NCBI RefSeq assembly: GCF_000633535.1
Contig: NZ_AYMR01000013.1
Coordinates: 1-64,000, forward strand
Reading direction: 5' to 3'
From: Leifsonia aquatica H1aii
GTDB lineage: Bacteria > Actinomycetota > Actinomycetes > Actinomycetales > Microbacteriaceae
DNA length: 64,000 nt
Part shown: in pieces, positions 1-8,386 of the stretch
Layout of the letters: every line of letters starts with the position of its first letter
How positions within the stretch are numbered: position 1 is the stretch's first letter
The notes under the pieces: model-generated
What the model saw: only the letters and a program-made list of their open reading frames with translations
What the model was told of the DNA's origin: nothing
The model's database searches: none
Position numbers and translations under genes: made by a program

Positions 1-65
<65 letters not shown>

Positions 66-107
66 CAAGTCGACATTCCGATGTCGGCCCACGAAAGGTG
101 TAACGAG

Positions 108-380
108 GTGGCCCGAAAAGTTATCGACGAGCCGAGTGAGGACATCGTCGCCAACGCGAAGAAGGATCGCGCTGCGAAGCGCAACCCCTTCGCGCGTATC
201 GCGCTGTTCATCCGCCAGGTCATCGGCGAGCTCAAAAAGGTCGTCACGCCGACGCGCAAGGAACTCCTGAGCTACACCGGGGTCGTGCTCGTCTTCGTGG
301 TGATCATGATGGCGCTCGTATCCCTCCTCGACTGGGTGTTCAGCCTGGGTGTGGTCTGGGTCTTCGGCAACCCGACCTGA
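108..380 (+). CDS. secE: Preprotein translocase subunit SecE
   Basis: This is the small essential subunit of the SecYEG protein-conducting channel in the cytoplasmic membrane. The GTG at 108 is chosen because AAAGGTG lies about 7 nt upstream and it gives the compact 90-residue protein starting MARKVIDEP. An in-frame ATG at 81 is the alternative, and the reading frame also runs back into the tRNA. The family core FIRQVIGELKKVVTPTRKEL is followed by one transmembrane helix (about residues 58-80), the single-helix form typical of actinobacteria. It sits between tRNA-Trp and nusG, the conserved order in which secE and nusG are cotranscribed. Confidence 0.95.
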   Translation: MARKVIDEPSEDIVANAKKDRAAKRNPFARIALFIRQVIGELKKVVTPTRKELLSYTGVVLVFVVIMMALVSLLDWVFSLGVVWVFGNPT

Positions 381-427
381 GAGCCGAACAGCCCGGCCGG
401 ACCACCGGCCTCCCCGACAGAAATGGA

Positions 428-1357
428 ATGAATTCAGTGTCTGAGACGAATCGCGACGACGTGGACTGGGCCACCGCAGCCGAGCAGTCCTCCGAGGACG
501 ACGAGGCGCAGACCGGCAACGTGCTCGAGCACGACGAGGACTCGTCCGACGCCGCCGAGCACGAGGCGCTGCACATCGTGGCGGAGGACGGCACGTCGAT
601 CGACCTCGACGCCGTGCTCGACGCGATGGCGGAGGCCGTCGACCCCGAGGCCGACAAGGCCGTCGACGAGGCCCTCGAGGTCGACACCGACGACGAGGCC
701 GAGGCTGCGCAGGAGGCCGTGGAGGACGAGGACGAGGTCGCGACCGACCCGTACGAGGAGTTCCGCACCGAGCTCCGCGGCAAGATCGGCAAGTGGTACG
801 TCATCCACTCGTACGCCGGATTCGAGCGCCGTGTGAAGTCCAACATCGAGAACCGCATGGTCTCGATGAACATGGAGGACTACATCTACGAGGTCCAGGT
901 CCCGATGGAGGACGTGGTCGAGATCAAGAACGGCCAGCGCAAGATGGTCAACCGCGTGCGCATCCCGGGCTACGTGCTCGTGCGCATGGACCTCAACGAG
1001 GACAGCTGGTCGGTCGTGCGCCACACGCCGGGCGTCACCGGCTTCGTGGGCAACGCCCACAACCCGACGCCGCTGCGCTTCGAAGAGGCCTTCTCGATGC
1101 TGAAGAGCCTCGTGCAGGTCGACGTGGCGCCGGCCAAGGGTGCCGCCAAGGGCCAGAAGGCCACCGCCCGGGTCATCCCGGCCGAGGTGGACTTCGAGAT
1201 CGGCGAGACCATCACGATCAAGGAAGGCTCGTTCGCGGGCCTGCCCGGATCGATCAGCGAGATCAAGCCGGAGAGCGGCAAGCTCACCGTGCTGGTGTCG
1301 CTCTTCGAGCGCGAGACGCCGGTCGAGCTCAGCTTCGACCAGGTCACGAAGCTCTGA
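428..1357 (+). CDS. nusG: Transcription termination/antitermination protein NusG
   Basis: NusG binds RNA polymerase and controls pausing, Rho termination and coupling to translation. The protein is 309 residues, against about 180 in E. coli. The first ~115 residues are a low-complexity acidic extension rich in Glu, Asp and Ala, as commonly seen in actinobacteria. The NGN domain begins at KIGKWYVIHSYAGFERRVK (about residue 118). The KOW domain near the end contains EGSFAGLPGSISEI (about 265-278). The start is uncertain: ATG at 428 is used, but GTG at 437 (MSETNRDD) is an equally plausible start. It lies 47 nt after secE and about 100 nt before rplK. Confidence 0.95.
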   Translation: MNSVSETNRDDVDWATAAEQSSEDDEAQTGNVLEHDEDSSDAAEHEALHIVAEDGTSIDLDAVLDAMAEAVDPEADKAVDEALEVDTDDEAEAAQEAVEDEDEVATDPYEEFRTELRGKIGKWYVIHSYAGFERRVKSNIENRMVSMNMEDYIYEVQVPMEDVVEIKNGQRKMVNRVRIPGYVLVRMDLNEDSWSVVRHTPGVTGFVGNAHNPTPLRFEEAFSMLKSLVQVDVAPAKGAAKGQKATARVIPAEVDFEIGETITIKEGSFAGLPGSISEIKPESGKLTVLVSLFERETPVELSFDQVTKL

Positions 1358-1458
1358 CCCCCTAGTTTTCAGATCACCGGATCTCGGAAGGGCCGAGAAA
1401 CCGGGAGAGCGGCACGGAGCGATCCAACGCCGCTCGAATACACAAAGAAGGAAGAGAC

Positions 1459-1890
1459 ATGGCACCGAAGAAGAAGGTCACCGGTCTGATCAAGCTTCAG
1501 ATCAACGCCGGCGCTGCCAACCCGGCCCCGCCGATCGGCCCGGCCCTGGGTCAGCACGGCGTGAACATCATGGAGTTCTGCAAGGCGTACAACGCCGCGA
1601 CCGAGTCGCAGCGCGGCAACGTCATCCCGGTCGAGATCACCGTCTACGAGGACCGTTCGTTCACGTTCGTCCTGAAGACCCCGCCGGCTGCGGAGCTCAT
1701 CAAGAAGGCCGCCGGCGTCGCCAAGGGCTCGGGTGTTCCGCACACCAACAAGGTCGGCAAGCTGACCCAGGACCAGGTGCGCACCATCGCCGAGCAGAAG
1801 ATGGTCGACCTCAACGCGAATGACATCGACGCCGCGTCGAAGATCATCGCCGGCACCGCCCGTTCGATGGGCATCACGGTCGAGGCGTAA
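1459..1890 (+). CDS. rplK: 50S ribosomal protein L11
   Basis: L11 binds the GTPase-associated centre of 23S rRNA and supports factor-dependent GTP hydrolysis and the stringent response. The 143-residue length is standard. The N-terminal domain carries the Pro-rich stretch [20 protein letters not shown]. The C-terminal RNA-binding domain includes [31 protein letters not shown] lies a few bases before the ATG. It follows nusG and precedes rplA, the universal L11-L1 pair. Confidence 0.98.
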   Translation: MAPKKKVTGLIKLQINAGAANPAPPIGPALGQHGVNIMEFCKAYNAATESQRGNVIPVEITVYEDRSFTFVLKTPPAAELIKKAAGVAKGSGVPHTNKVGKLTQDQVRTIAEQKMVDLNANDIDAASKIIAGTARSMGITVEA

Positions 1891-1981
1891 GCCCCGAACG
1901 TCCTCCACACACCTCCGCCGAAAGGCATCACCGTGGCAGAGCCGGCCAGGCTCGCACCACATTCTCGTTAGGAGAAAACTC

Positions 1982-2671
1982 ATGGCACAGAAGTCCAAGG
2001 CCTACCGGGCCGCGGCTGACAAGATCGAAGCCGGCAAGCTCTACACCCCGTCCGAGGCCGTCGCCCTCGCGAAGGAGACCGGTTCCGCCAAGTTCAACTC
2101 GACCGTCGAGGTCGCGCTGAAGCTGGGCGTCGACCCGCGCAAGGCGGACCAGATGGTCCGCGGTACCGTCATCCTTCCTCACGGCACCGGCAAGACCGCG
2201 CGCGTCATCGTCTTCGCGACCGGCCCCGCGGCCGAGGCGGCCATCGCGGCCGGCGCTGACGAGGTCGGCGGCGCCGAACTCATCGAGAAGGTCGCCGGCG
2301 GCTACACCGACTTCGACTCCGCCGTCTCCACCCCGGAGCTCATGGGCCAGGTCGGCCGTCTCGGAAAGGTGCTCGGCCCGCGTGGCCTCATGCCCAACCC
2401 GAAGACCGGCACGGTCACCCCGGACGTGGCGAAGGCCGTCTCCGACATCAAGGGCGGAAAGATCGAGTTCCGCGTCGACAAGCACGCCAACGTCCACTTC
2501 GTGGTCGGCAAGGCGGGCTTCACCCAGGAGCAGCTCGACGAGAACATCACGGCCGCCCTCGACGAGGTCGTCCGTCTGAAGCCGTCGGCGTCCAAGGGCC
2601 GCTACATCCAGAAGGGCGCCGTGTCGACCACGTTCGGCCCCGGCATCCCGCTGGACGTCAACGCGATCTGA
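1982..2671 (+). CDS. rplA: 50S ribosomal protein L1
   Basis: L1 forms the mobile L1 stalk of the 50S subunit near the E site and in many bacteria represses its own operon. The ATG at 1982 follows TTAGGAGAAAACTC and gives 229 residues, the normal length. The reading frame stays open further upstream, but the family N-terminus begins at [16 protein letters not shown]. The signature [20 protein letters not shown] is present in the middle. It is followed by a strong hairpin, so the rplK-rplA unit ends here and the usual rplJ-rplL genes do not follow directly. Confidence 0.97.
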   Translation: MAQKSKAYRAAADKIEAGKLYTPSEAVALAKETGSAKFNSTVEVALKLGVDPRKADQMVRGTVILPHGTGKTARVIVFATGPAAEAAIAAGADEVGGAELIEKVAGGYTDFDSAVSTPELMGQVGRLGKVLGPRGLMPNPKTGTVTPDVAKAVSDIKGGKIEFRVDKHANVHFVVGKAGFTQEQLDENITAALDEVVRLKPSASKGRYIQKGAVSTTFGPGIPLDVNAI

Positions 2672-2689
2672 GCGTCTCGCACGACTCTC

Positions 2690-2729
2690 GAAGGGGTCGG
2701 GACCGGCAGCAGCCGGTGCCGGCCCCTTC
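2690..2729 (+). terminator. Terminator after rplA
   Basis: The arms GAAGGGG-CGG-CCGGC and GCCGG-CCG-CCCCTTC pair across an AGCA loop, with small internal bulges. There is no U-tract, which is common in high-GC actinobacteria. It lies 18 nt after the rplA stop and closes the ribosomal operon. Confidence 0.75.
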
Positions 2730-2902
2730 GGCGTTGCTGAGGACGGAATCGCGTTCCTGAGAAAACGTACACAGAGGTGAAAGAACGCGACAGACCCGTC
2801 TACCCCATCTTGTGTGGCAGAACGACGGGGTTTACGCTCGCCCTGGCGCGCGCCGCGCGTCGGCTCATTGTCGAGTCCGTCCGAGTGAAGGATGACGTTT
2901 CC

Positions 2903-4897
2903 ATGACTCCTCGCACCACACGATCCCTCCACAAGAGGGTCGTCGGAATCATCGCCACCGTGGCCGCCACGGTGGCTTTGTCATTGGCGGGTACCTCCGC
3001 GGCCACCGCCGCCGACCGGGTGACCTACGCCGACTCCGTGCCCTCGTGGGCGACCGCCGCGAACGACGCAGGCGCCGCTCCCGCCGACACCTCGGTGGAG
3101 GGTGAGATCTACCTGCCGCTGCGCGACCAGAAGGGTGCCGAGACGCTCGCGAAGCAGGTCTCGAACCCCGCGATCGCCGGCTACCGCAAGGCGCTCACCC
3201 CGGCCCAGTGGATCGGCCGCTTCTCGCCGACGCAGGCCGATTCCGACGCCGTGGTCAGCTTCCTGACGACCGCCGGTCTGACGATCACCGCCGTGCCGGC
3301 CAGCCGCCAGTACGTGGTCTTCCGTGGCACGCCCGACCAGATCGGATCGATCTTCGGCACGTCCCTGCACTCGTTCACCTACGCCGGGCGGCAGCTGATC
3401 GCTCCGGCGACGGCACCCTCGCTGCCGTCCTCGATCGGCACCAAGGTCTCGGGCGTGAGCGTCGAGCAGTCCCGCACCCTCACTCGACCCGACTCGATCC
3501 AGCAGGGCGACCTGGGCTCGTCGGGCGAGCCGCAGCTGGCGCGCAAGGCCGCGGCCGCTCCGGTCGTGAACACCCCGTGCTCGCACTACTACGGCGAGAA
3601 CGTCGTGACCGTTCCCGCCGCCTACAACGGCCAGACGAAGTACAGCACGTACAACTGCGGCTACACCCCGCAGCAGCTGCGCAGCGCCTACGGCCTGAGC
3701 GATCTCAACAAGCGTGGCGTCAACGGGTCGGGCCAGACGGTCGCGATCATCGACGCGTACGCCAGCCCCAGCATCGTGAAGGACGTCAACGACTACTCGG
3801 CGCAGAACGGCGAGCCGGGCCTGACCAACTCGTCGTACCAGCAGCTGGTGCCGAAGGCGAGCGAGTTCACCGACCAGGAGCTGTGCCAGTACCCCAGCGG
3901 CTGGCAGGGCGAGCAGACCCTCGACGTCGAATCGGTGCACGGAATCGCGCCCGGGGCCCGCATCCTGTACGTCGGCGGAACGAACTGCGGCGGCGGCCTG
4001 GATGTGGCCATGTCGAAGATCCTGGACAACAAGCTCGCGACCATCGTGAGCAACAGCTACGGCAACGTGGGCGAGGCCGTCCCCGCCGACGTGATCCAGG
4101 GCGAGGTCAACCTGCAGCTGCAGGCGGCCGGCGAGGGCATCGGCCTCTACTTCTCCAGCGGCGACAACGGTGACGAGGCCGCGAACCTCGGCTACGCGTC
4201 GCCCGACTTCCCGGCCTCCTCGCCGTGGGTCACCTCCGTGGGAGGCACGAGCATGGCGATCGGCAAGAACGGCGCGATCGCCTTCGAGACGGGCTGGGGC
4301 GACACGGTCGACCAGATCGTCAAGAACGCGGATGGCACGCTGAGCTACACCGAGCCCCTGCCCGGAACCCGGTTCGCCGGTGGTGCGGGCGGCGGCACGA
4401 GCGCCGTGTTCGCCCAGCCGGATTACCAGCGCGGCATCGTCCCCGCGGCGCTGGCCGCGGGCAAGCGGGTGTCGCCGGATGTCTCGGCGCTCGCGGACCC
4501 GTACACCGGGTTCCTGATCGGGCTGCGGCCGATCGTCGACGACGACACCCTCGCGGTCGGCGACTACGTCAACGAGACGTACGGCGGGACCTCGCTGGCC
4601 ACGCCGATCGTCGCCGCGCAGATCGCGATCGTCCAGCAGTCCACCCACGCGACGATCGGGTTCGCCAACCCGACGCTGTACGCCGTGAAGCGCGTCCTGC
4701 CGAACAGCTTCCGCGACGTGCTCCCGCAGAACCCGACCCAGGCGGTCGCTTATACGAGCAAGACCAGCGGCAACAGCTACCTGGTCTCGTTCGATCAGGA
4801 CACCACGCTGAAGACGGCGAAGGGGTACGACCCCGTGACCGGACTCGGCGACGTGTCGTTCGACCTGCTCAACCTGGTGGCGCAGGGCCGGCACTGA
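2903..4897 (+). CDS. Secreted S53-family peptidase (sedolisin/kumamolisin-like) with pro-domain
   Basis: This is an acid-type serine-carboxyl endopeptidase predicted to be exported and self-activated. The ATG at 2903 follows AAGGA; the frame extends further upstream but only this start places a signal peptide (about residues 1-36, core VVGIIATVAATVALSLAG, then ATAA) at the N-terminus. Residues about 50-210 match the pro-kumamolisin activation domain (ALTPAQWIGRFSPTQ, FGTSLHSF). The catalytic set is visible: E337 and D341 in GEQTLDVES, D421 in SSGDNG and S564 in GGTSLATP. The C-terminal Ca-binding stretch GYDPVTGLGDVSF is intact. It totals 664 residues, stands as a single gene between two terminators and probably has a nutritional role. 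Confidence 0.92.
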   Translation: MTPRTTRSLHKRVVGIIATVAATVALSLAGTSAATAADRVTYADSVPSWATAANDAGAAPADTSVEGEIYLPLRDQKGAETLAKQVSNPAIAGYRKALTPAQWIGRFSPTQADSDAVVSFLTTAGLTITAVPASRQYVVFRGTPDQIGSIFGTSLHSFTYAGRQLIAPATAPSLPSSIGTKVSGVSVEQSRTLTRPDSIQQGDLGSSGEPQLARKAAAAPVVNTPCSHYYGENVVTVPAAYNGQTKYSTYNCGYTPQQLRSAYGLSDLNKRGVNGSGQTVAIIDAYASPSIVKDVNDYSAQNGEPGLTNSSYQQLVPKASEFTDQELCQYPSGWQGEQTLDVESVHGIAPGARILYVGGTNCGGGLDVAMSKILDNKLATIVSNSYGNVGEAVPADVIQGEVNLQLQAAGEGIGLYFSSGDNGDEAANLGYASPDFPASSPWVTSVGGTSMAIGKNGAIAFETGWGDTVDQIVKNADGTLSYTEPLPGTRFAGGAGGGTSAVFAQPDYQRGIVPAALAAGKRVSPDVSALADPYTGFLIGLRPIVDDDTLAVGDYVNETYGGTSLATPIVAAQIAIVQQSTHATIGFANPTLYAVKRVLPNSFRDVLPQNPTQAVAYTSKTSGNSYLVSFDQDTTLKTAKGYDPVTGLGDVSFDLLNLVAQGRH

Positions 4898-4914
4898 CCG
4901 GCGCCTGATCGACT

Positions 4915-4952
4915 GGACCGGCCGTCCCATTCCCCCGGGGACGGCCGGTCCC
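4915..4952 (+). terminator. Terminator after the S53 peptidase
   Basis: A near-perfect hairpin has arms GGACCGGCCGTCCC and GGGACGGCCGGTCC around a C/G-rich loop, followed by CCTTCT. It starts 18 nt after the stop codon. Confidence 0.75.
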
Positions 4953-4990
4953 TTCTGTCCGGAACCGGCGGTGTCTGCTTCCATCTGGGA

Positions 4991-5044
4991 CGTCGGGGAC
5001 ATCGGGTGCGTCGGGGACATCCGGGTGCGTCGGGGACATCCGGG
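4991..5044. repeat. Three tandem copies of an 18-19 bp unit
   Basis: The unit CGTCGGGGACATCCGGGTG occurs at 4991-5008 (one base shorter), 5009-5027 and 5028-5044. It lies directly upstream of the -10 element of the acetyltransferase gene, so copy number would alter the upstream promoter region. No gene uses it. Confidence 0.85.
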
Positions 5045-5056
5045 CGGGCGAGCGGC

Positions 5057-5071
5057 TACCCTGGTGCGGTG
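5057..5071 (+). promoter_or_regulatory. Leaderless promoter of the GNAT gene
   Basis: The -10 hexamer TACCCT at 5057-5062 is separated by 6 nt from the GTG at 5069. This spacing puts the transcription start on the start codon, the actinobacterial leaderless arrangement. There is no Shine-Dalgarno sequence. Confidence 0.6.
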
Positions 5072-5608
5072 ACCGCCACCATCCGTCCCGCCCGCCCCGG
5101 CGACGCCGCCGCCCTCGCCGCCGTCGCCGCGGTGACCTTCCCGCTCGCCTGCCCGCCGCACACGACGCCGGAGGCGAAGGCGGACTTCATCGCGACCGTG
5201 CTCTCGCCGGAGCGGTTCGCGGAGTACGTGGCCGACCCGTCCCGCATCCTGCTCATCGCGGAGGACGAGACCGGCGCGGCGATCGGCTACACGATGGTGG
5301 TCCTGGGCGAGCCCGCCGACGACGACGTGCGCCAGGCGATCTCCGTGCGCCCGACCGCAGAGTTGAGCAAGTGCTACGTGCTCCCCGGGCATCACGGAGA
5401 GGGCGTTGCGGCCCGGTTGATGACCGCCAGTGTGCAGGCGGCCGCCGACGCGGGAGCCGACGGGATGTGGCTCGGCGTCAACGAGGAGAACGCGCGCGCC
5501 CAGCGGTTCTACGCCAAGCACGGCTTCGAGCGGGTGGGCTCCAAGCGCTTCCTGGTCGGGGAGCGGTGGGAGGACGACTGGGTGATGGAGCGCGGATCGG
5601 TCGCCTGA
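5069..5608 (+). CDS. GNAT-family N-acetyltransferase
   Basis: This is predicted to transfer an acetyl group from acetyl-CoA to an amine; the substrate is unknown. The 179-residue protein starts at the leaderless GTG (MTATIRPARPGDAAAL) and covers one GNAT domain. The acetyl-CoA loop is visible as CYVLPGHHGEGVAARLM (about residues 104-120). The C-terminal NEENARAQRFYAKHGFERVG is the usual beta6-alpha4 motif of the family. The length matches stand-alone RimI-like enzymes. It converges with the oxidoreductase gene (stop at 5621), only 12 nt away. Confidence 0.9.
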   Translation: MTATIRPARPGDAAALAAVAAVTFPLACPPHTTPEAKADFIATVLSPERFAEYVADPSRILLIAEDETGAAIGYTMVVLGEPADDDVRQAISVRPTAELSKCYVLPGHHGEGVAARLMTASVQAAADAGADGMWLGVNEENARAQRFYAKHGFERVGSKRFLVGERWEDDWVMERGSVA

Positions 5609-5620
5609 TCCGCACGGCTC

Positions 5621-6589
5621 CTACCCCTCGGCGATCTTGAGCACCACCTTGCCGCGGGTGTGGCCGCTCTCGACGGCCCGATGGGCCTCGGCGATCTGCT
5701 CCAGCGCGTAGATCTGGTCGACGTGCACACGGACGTTGCCGGCCTCGAGCAGGCGCGAGATCACCGCGAGCGTGGTGCCGTCGGGCGCCACCCGGTAGTG
5801 GGTCCCACGCATCCCGGCCGCCGACACCTCCTCGGCGAAACCGGGCCAGCTGCCCGTCGGGGCGTTGATGATCAGACCGCCGGGACGCAGGACCGTGAGT
5901 GACCGCGACCCGGTGTCGTCGTGGACGTTGCCGACCAGGTCGATCACGACGTCGACCTCCCGCACCACGTCCTCGAACCGGGTGGTGGTGTAGTCGACGA
6001 CCTCGGAGGCGCCCAGCGACCGCAGCCAGGAGCCGTGAGCGCCGGAGGCCGTGGCGATGACGTGGGCGCCGAAGTACGAGGCGAACTGCACAGCGAAGTG
6101 CCCGACCCCTCCGCTGCCCGCATGGATCAGCATCCGCTGCCCCTCGTGCGCCTTGGCCACCTCGACGACCATGCCCCAGGCGGTGAGCGCAGCGAGCGGT
6201 GCGCCTGCGGCCTCGATGTGCGAGAGCGTCGCCGGTTTGCGCACCACGCTGAGGCTGGGGACGGAGACGTACTCGGCGTAGCTGCCGCCGAAGCGCGGCA
6301 CCATCACCATCCCGAACACCTCGTCGCCGGGGCGGAGCGGGTGGGCGCTGTACGGGGACTCGACGACAACGCCGCTGAAGTCGTGCCCGAGAACGGCGGG
6401 GAAGGTGCGGATGGCCTCGAACACGCCCCGGCCGGCCCGGGTCTTCGCATCGATCGGGTTCACGCCGGCGGCGACGACCTTGACCAGGAACTCGGCGTTG
6501 ACGCGATCGGGGGCGGCGGTGTCGCCGAGCCGGAGGGCCTCCGGTCCGCCCGCCGCGTCCAGGAGTGCGGCCCGCATGGTCTTCGGCAT
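5621..6589 (-). CDS. NADP-dependent quinone oxidoreductase-like protein (MDR superfamily)
   Basis: A 322-residue medium-chain dehydrogenase/reductase of the zinc-free quinone reductase branch, expected to reduce quinones or enones with NADPH. The GroES-like N-terminal half contains AAGVNPIDAKTRAG and FPAVLGHDFSGVV. The Rossmann half contains the nucleotide motif HAGSGGVGHFAVQFA (about residues 158-172). The Cys and His-Glu zinc ligands of true alcohol dehydrogenases are absent. The ATG at 6589 has GAGGGGA upstream; an internal ATG four codons later is possible. It is a single gene and the substrate cannot be read from sequence. Confidence 0.88.
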   Translation of the reverse strand: MPKTMRAALLDAAGGPEALRLGDTAAPDRVNAEFLVKVVAAGVNPIDAKTRAGRGVFEAIRTFPAVLGHDFSGVVVESPYSAHPLRPGDEVFGMVMVPRFGGSYAEYVSVPSLSVVRKPATLSHIEAAGAPLAALTAWGMVVEVAKAHEGQRMLIHAGSGGVGHFAVQFASYFGAHVIATASGAHGSWLRSLGASEVVDYTTTRFEDVVREVDVVIDLVGNVHDDTGSRSLTVLRPGGLIINAPTGSWPGFAEEVSAAGMRGTHYRVAPDGTTLAVISRLLEAGNVRVHVDQIYALEQIAEAHRAVESGHTRGKVVLKIAEG

Positions 6590-6770
6590 TCGTCGTCCCC
6601 TCGTCGGTCGCCCGTCACCGGTGCGATCAGCTGACCCCAGTCAATCCCGGGATTGCGTCACCGGTGTTACGCCGGGGTCACCACGTGTGAACACTCTGTT
6701 TCGGATACCCCCAGGACGTTTCCAGCCGTGGTCACGTTAGGATGCTTCGACCCCGACCCGAGGAGCCAGA

Positions 6771-7517
6771 GTGCAGCGATTCCTGCGCATCGTGCGCCAG
6801 CCGTTCGCCGTGCCTCCCTTGGCGCGCGGGTGGCAGCGCGCCGTGCCGATCCTGCTGGCGATCGGCACCCTCGCGGTGCTCGGCGGCCTCACGATCATCT
6901 GGGCGGCGCGACTGACGGTGGAGCGCCCGGTCTACGTGAGCGAGTTGGGCGCGGAGGGTGCCCCCACCGCGGGGATGTTCCGGATCGCGCTGCTGCTGAT
7001 CGCCGCCGGCGGGTTCTCGATCGCCCTGGCGAGCGGGCACGTGCGTTCACGGGTGCGTCCGCTCGACCGCTGGGCGCCCGCCCTCAGCCTCGGCGTCGCG
7101 GCCGTCTGCTTCGTGGTGGCCTCGCAGGTGACGTGCACCGCGAACTGCCCGGTGCCGATCGCCGATCCCCGCTCGACCGTGCAGGATCTGACCCACACCG
7201 TCTCGGCCGTGCTCGGGTTCGTGGCGGCCTGCTACGCCATGCTCCAGGTCGCGTTCGCCTCCCGCCTGCCGCGAGTCGCCCGGTTCTCCCTGGCCAGCTG
7301 CATCGCCGTGGCCGCGATCACCATCGTGGGCGGGATGCTGGCGATCGTGCACGTCGCGACCGACGTGGGCGCATGGCTGGAGCTCATCGGCACCACCGTG
7401 GCGATCGCGTGGATCGCGGTCTACTCCCTCGCCCTGACCCGCACGACCGTCCGTGCGGATGCGCCGGAGGGCGACCAGGAGGGCGTCTCGAGCGGCTCCT
7501 CCCTCGCGGCGCGCTGA
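6771..7517 (+). CDS. Five- to six-helix membrane protein, possibly DUF998-like
   Basis: Function unknown. The 248-residue protein starts at GTG 6771, preceded by GAGGAG and, further up, by the -10-like TAGGAT at 6738-6743. Hydrophobic segments lie at about residues 24-50, 66-86, 97-117, 138-158, 168-190 and 198-220. The fourth segment starts LTHTVSAVLGFVAACYAM, which resembles the HN/HT-containing helix of DUF998 membrane proteins; this family call is tentative. A two-Cys motif QVTCTANCPVP lies in the extracytoplasmic-looking loop after helix 3. No neighbour suggests a role. Confidence 0.65.
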   Translation: MQRFLRIVRQPFAVPPLARGWQRAVPILLAIGTLAVLGGLTIIWAARLTVERPVYVSELGAEGAPTAGMFRIALLLIAAGGFSIALASGHVRSRVRPLDRWAPALSLGVAAVCFVVASQVTCTANCPVPIADPRSTVQDLTHTVSAVLGFVAACYAMLQVAFASRLPRVARFSLASCIAVAAITIVGGMLAIVHVATDVGAWLELIGTTVAIAWIAVYSLALTRTTVRADAPEGDQEGVSSGSSLAAR

Positions 7518-7583
7518 CATCGCAGGGCGCCGGCGACGGCCGGCGATCAGCAGCGTAGGCCGGCGATCAGCCCAGGGGTGCGA

Positions 7584-8351
7584 TCAGTACAGCGCCGCCG
7601 GCTCCGGTGCGGCGACCCGCTCGACGGTCACCGGCGGAACGTTCGACGGCGGTGCCGCGGTCGCCTGGCGCAGCAGCTCGATCAGGTCGCCGGCGAGCCC
7701 GACGAGCTTCGCGATCTCGGCCTCGTCGCGGTCGACCCAGCGGCATTCCGGCTCGTCGTGCAGCGGCACGAAGCCGTCGTGCTGCTCCCACACGAAGAGC
7801 GTCCGCTCGGCGCCGAGCACGTACTGCTGCCACCAGATCTGCCGCAGATACCCGCGCGGGATGCTGCGGAACGGCTTGTTGGTGGTCTTGATCTCGCAGA
7901 GCTCGATCCGGTCGTCCGCGCGGACCGCGAGCCCGTCCGGCGTGGCCAGGTGGCGCCGGTCGCGCTCGGCGTGGAACAGGGCGTCGGAGGGCTGGATACC
8001 GTGCGTCGCGGCGACCCAGGCCGCGATCTCCGGCTCGCGCACGCGCCCGTGCTGGGTGAACGAGTTGCCGGAGAACCCGGTGCCGTGGAGCTTGTCGTAC
8101 ACCGCCGCGCGCAGCGAGCGCGGCGTCGACAGCTTGGCGACGTCCGTGGCCGTGATCCCGCGGCTGCGGGCGCGCAACCAGCCGACGCGGTCGCTGGAGT
8201 GCGCGACCACCCGCGCGAGGTGCCCCCGTGCGCCGGGCACCGCCGGGGTCACCGGGACGGGAGCCGGAGCGGCGGCACGCGCCGGGCCGAGATCCGCCAG
8301 GACGCCGGGCCGGTAGAGGTCGGCGGAGCGGGTCTGGGCGGGGTCGAGCAC
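7584..8351 (-). CDS. YqaJ-type PD-(D/E)XK nuclease
   Basis: A 255-residue protein related to the phage lambda-exonuclease/YqaJ recombinase fold, which digests or processes DNA ends. The catalytic pattern is complete: Glu in GRVREPEIAAW, Asp in LATPDGLAV, and ELCEIKTTN as the E-x-K pair, followed by YLRQIWWQQYVLGAE. The start is GTG 8351: CACAAT lies 6 nt upstream as a leaderless -10 and GGAAGG abuts it. Phage YqaJ genes normally sit next to RecT-like annealing proteins, but none is present. The neighbours are a membrane protein and a sugar dehydrogenase, so this looks like an orphan chromosomal copy. Confidence 0.85.
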   Translation of the reverse strand: MLDPAQTRSADLYRPGVLADLGPARAAAPAPVPVTPAVPGARGHLARVVAHSSDRVGWLRARSRGITATDVAKLSTPRSLRAAVYDKLHGTGFSGNSFTQHGRVREPEIAAWVAATHGIQPSDALFHAERDRRHLATPDGLAVRADDRIELCEIKTTNKPFRSIPRGYLRQIWWQQYVLGAERTLFVWEQHDGFVPLHDEPECRWVDRDEAEIAKLVGLAGDLIELLRQATAAPPSNVPPVTVERVAAPEPAALY

Positions 8352-8386
8352 CCTTCCATTGTGCCTCGCTCCGGCGACGCTCGCGG

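Noticed and set aside
2981-5521. An 846-codon open frame on the minus strand
   Set aside because: It runs antisense to the S53 peptidase and GNAT genes, whose domains and catalytic residues are clear. Long antisense frames are expected in DNA this rich in GC; the translation is Arg/Gly/Asp-rich with no domain.
7538-7571. A 14-bp direct repeat (GGCCGGCGATCAGC twice) after the membrane protein gene
   Set aside because: Two copies 20 bp apart at a convergent junction; too little to separate from simple slippage, and no target-site duplication flanks a mobile element.
7584-8351. Prophage signal from the YqaJ-type nuclease
   Set aside because: No integrase, structural, replication or annealing genes and no attachment-site repeats are visible around it.
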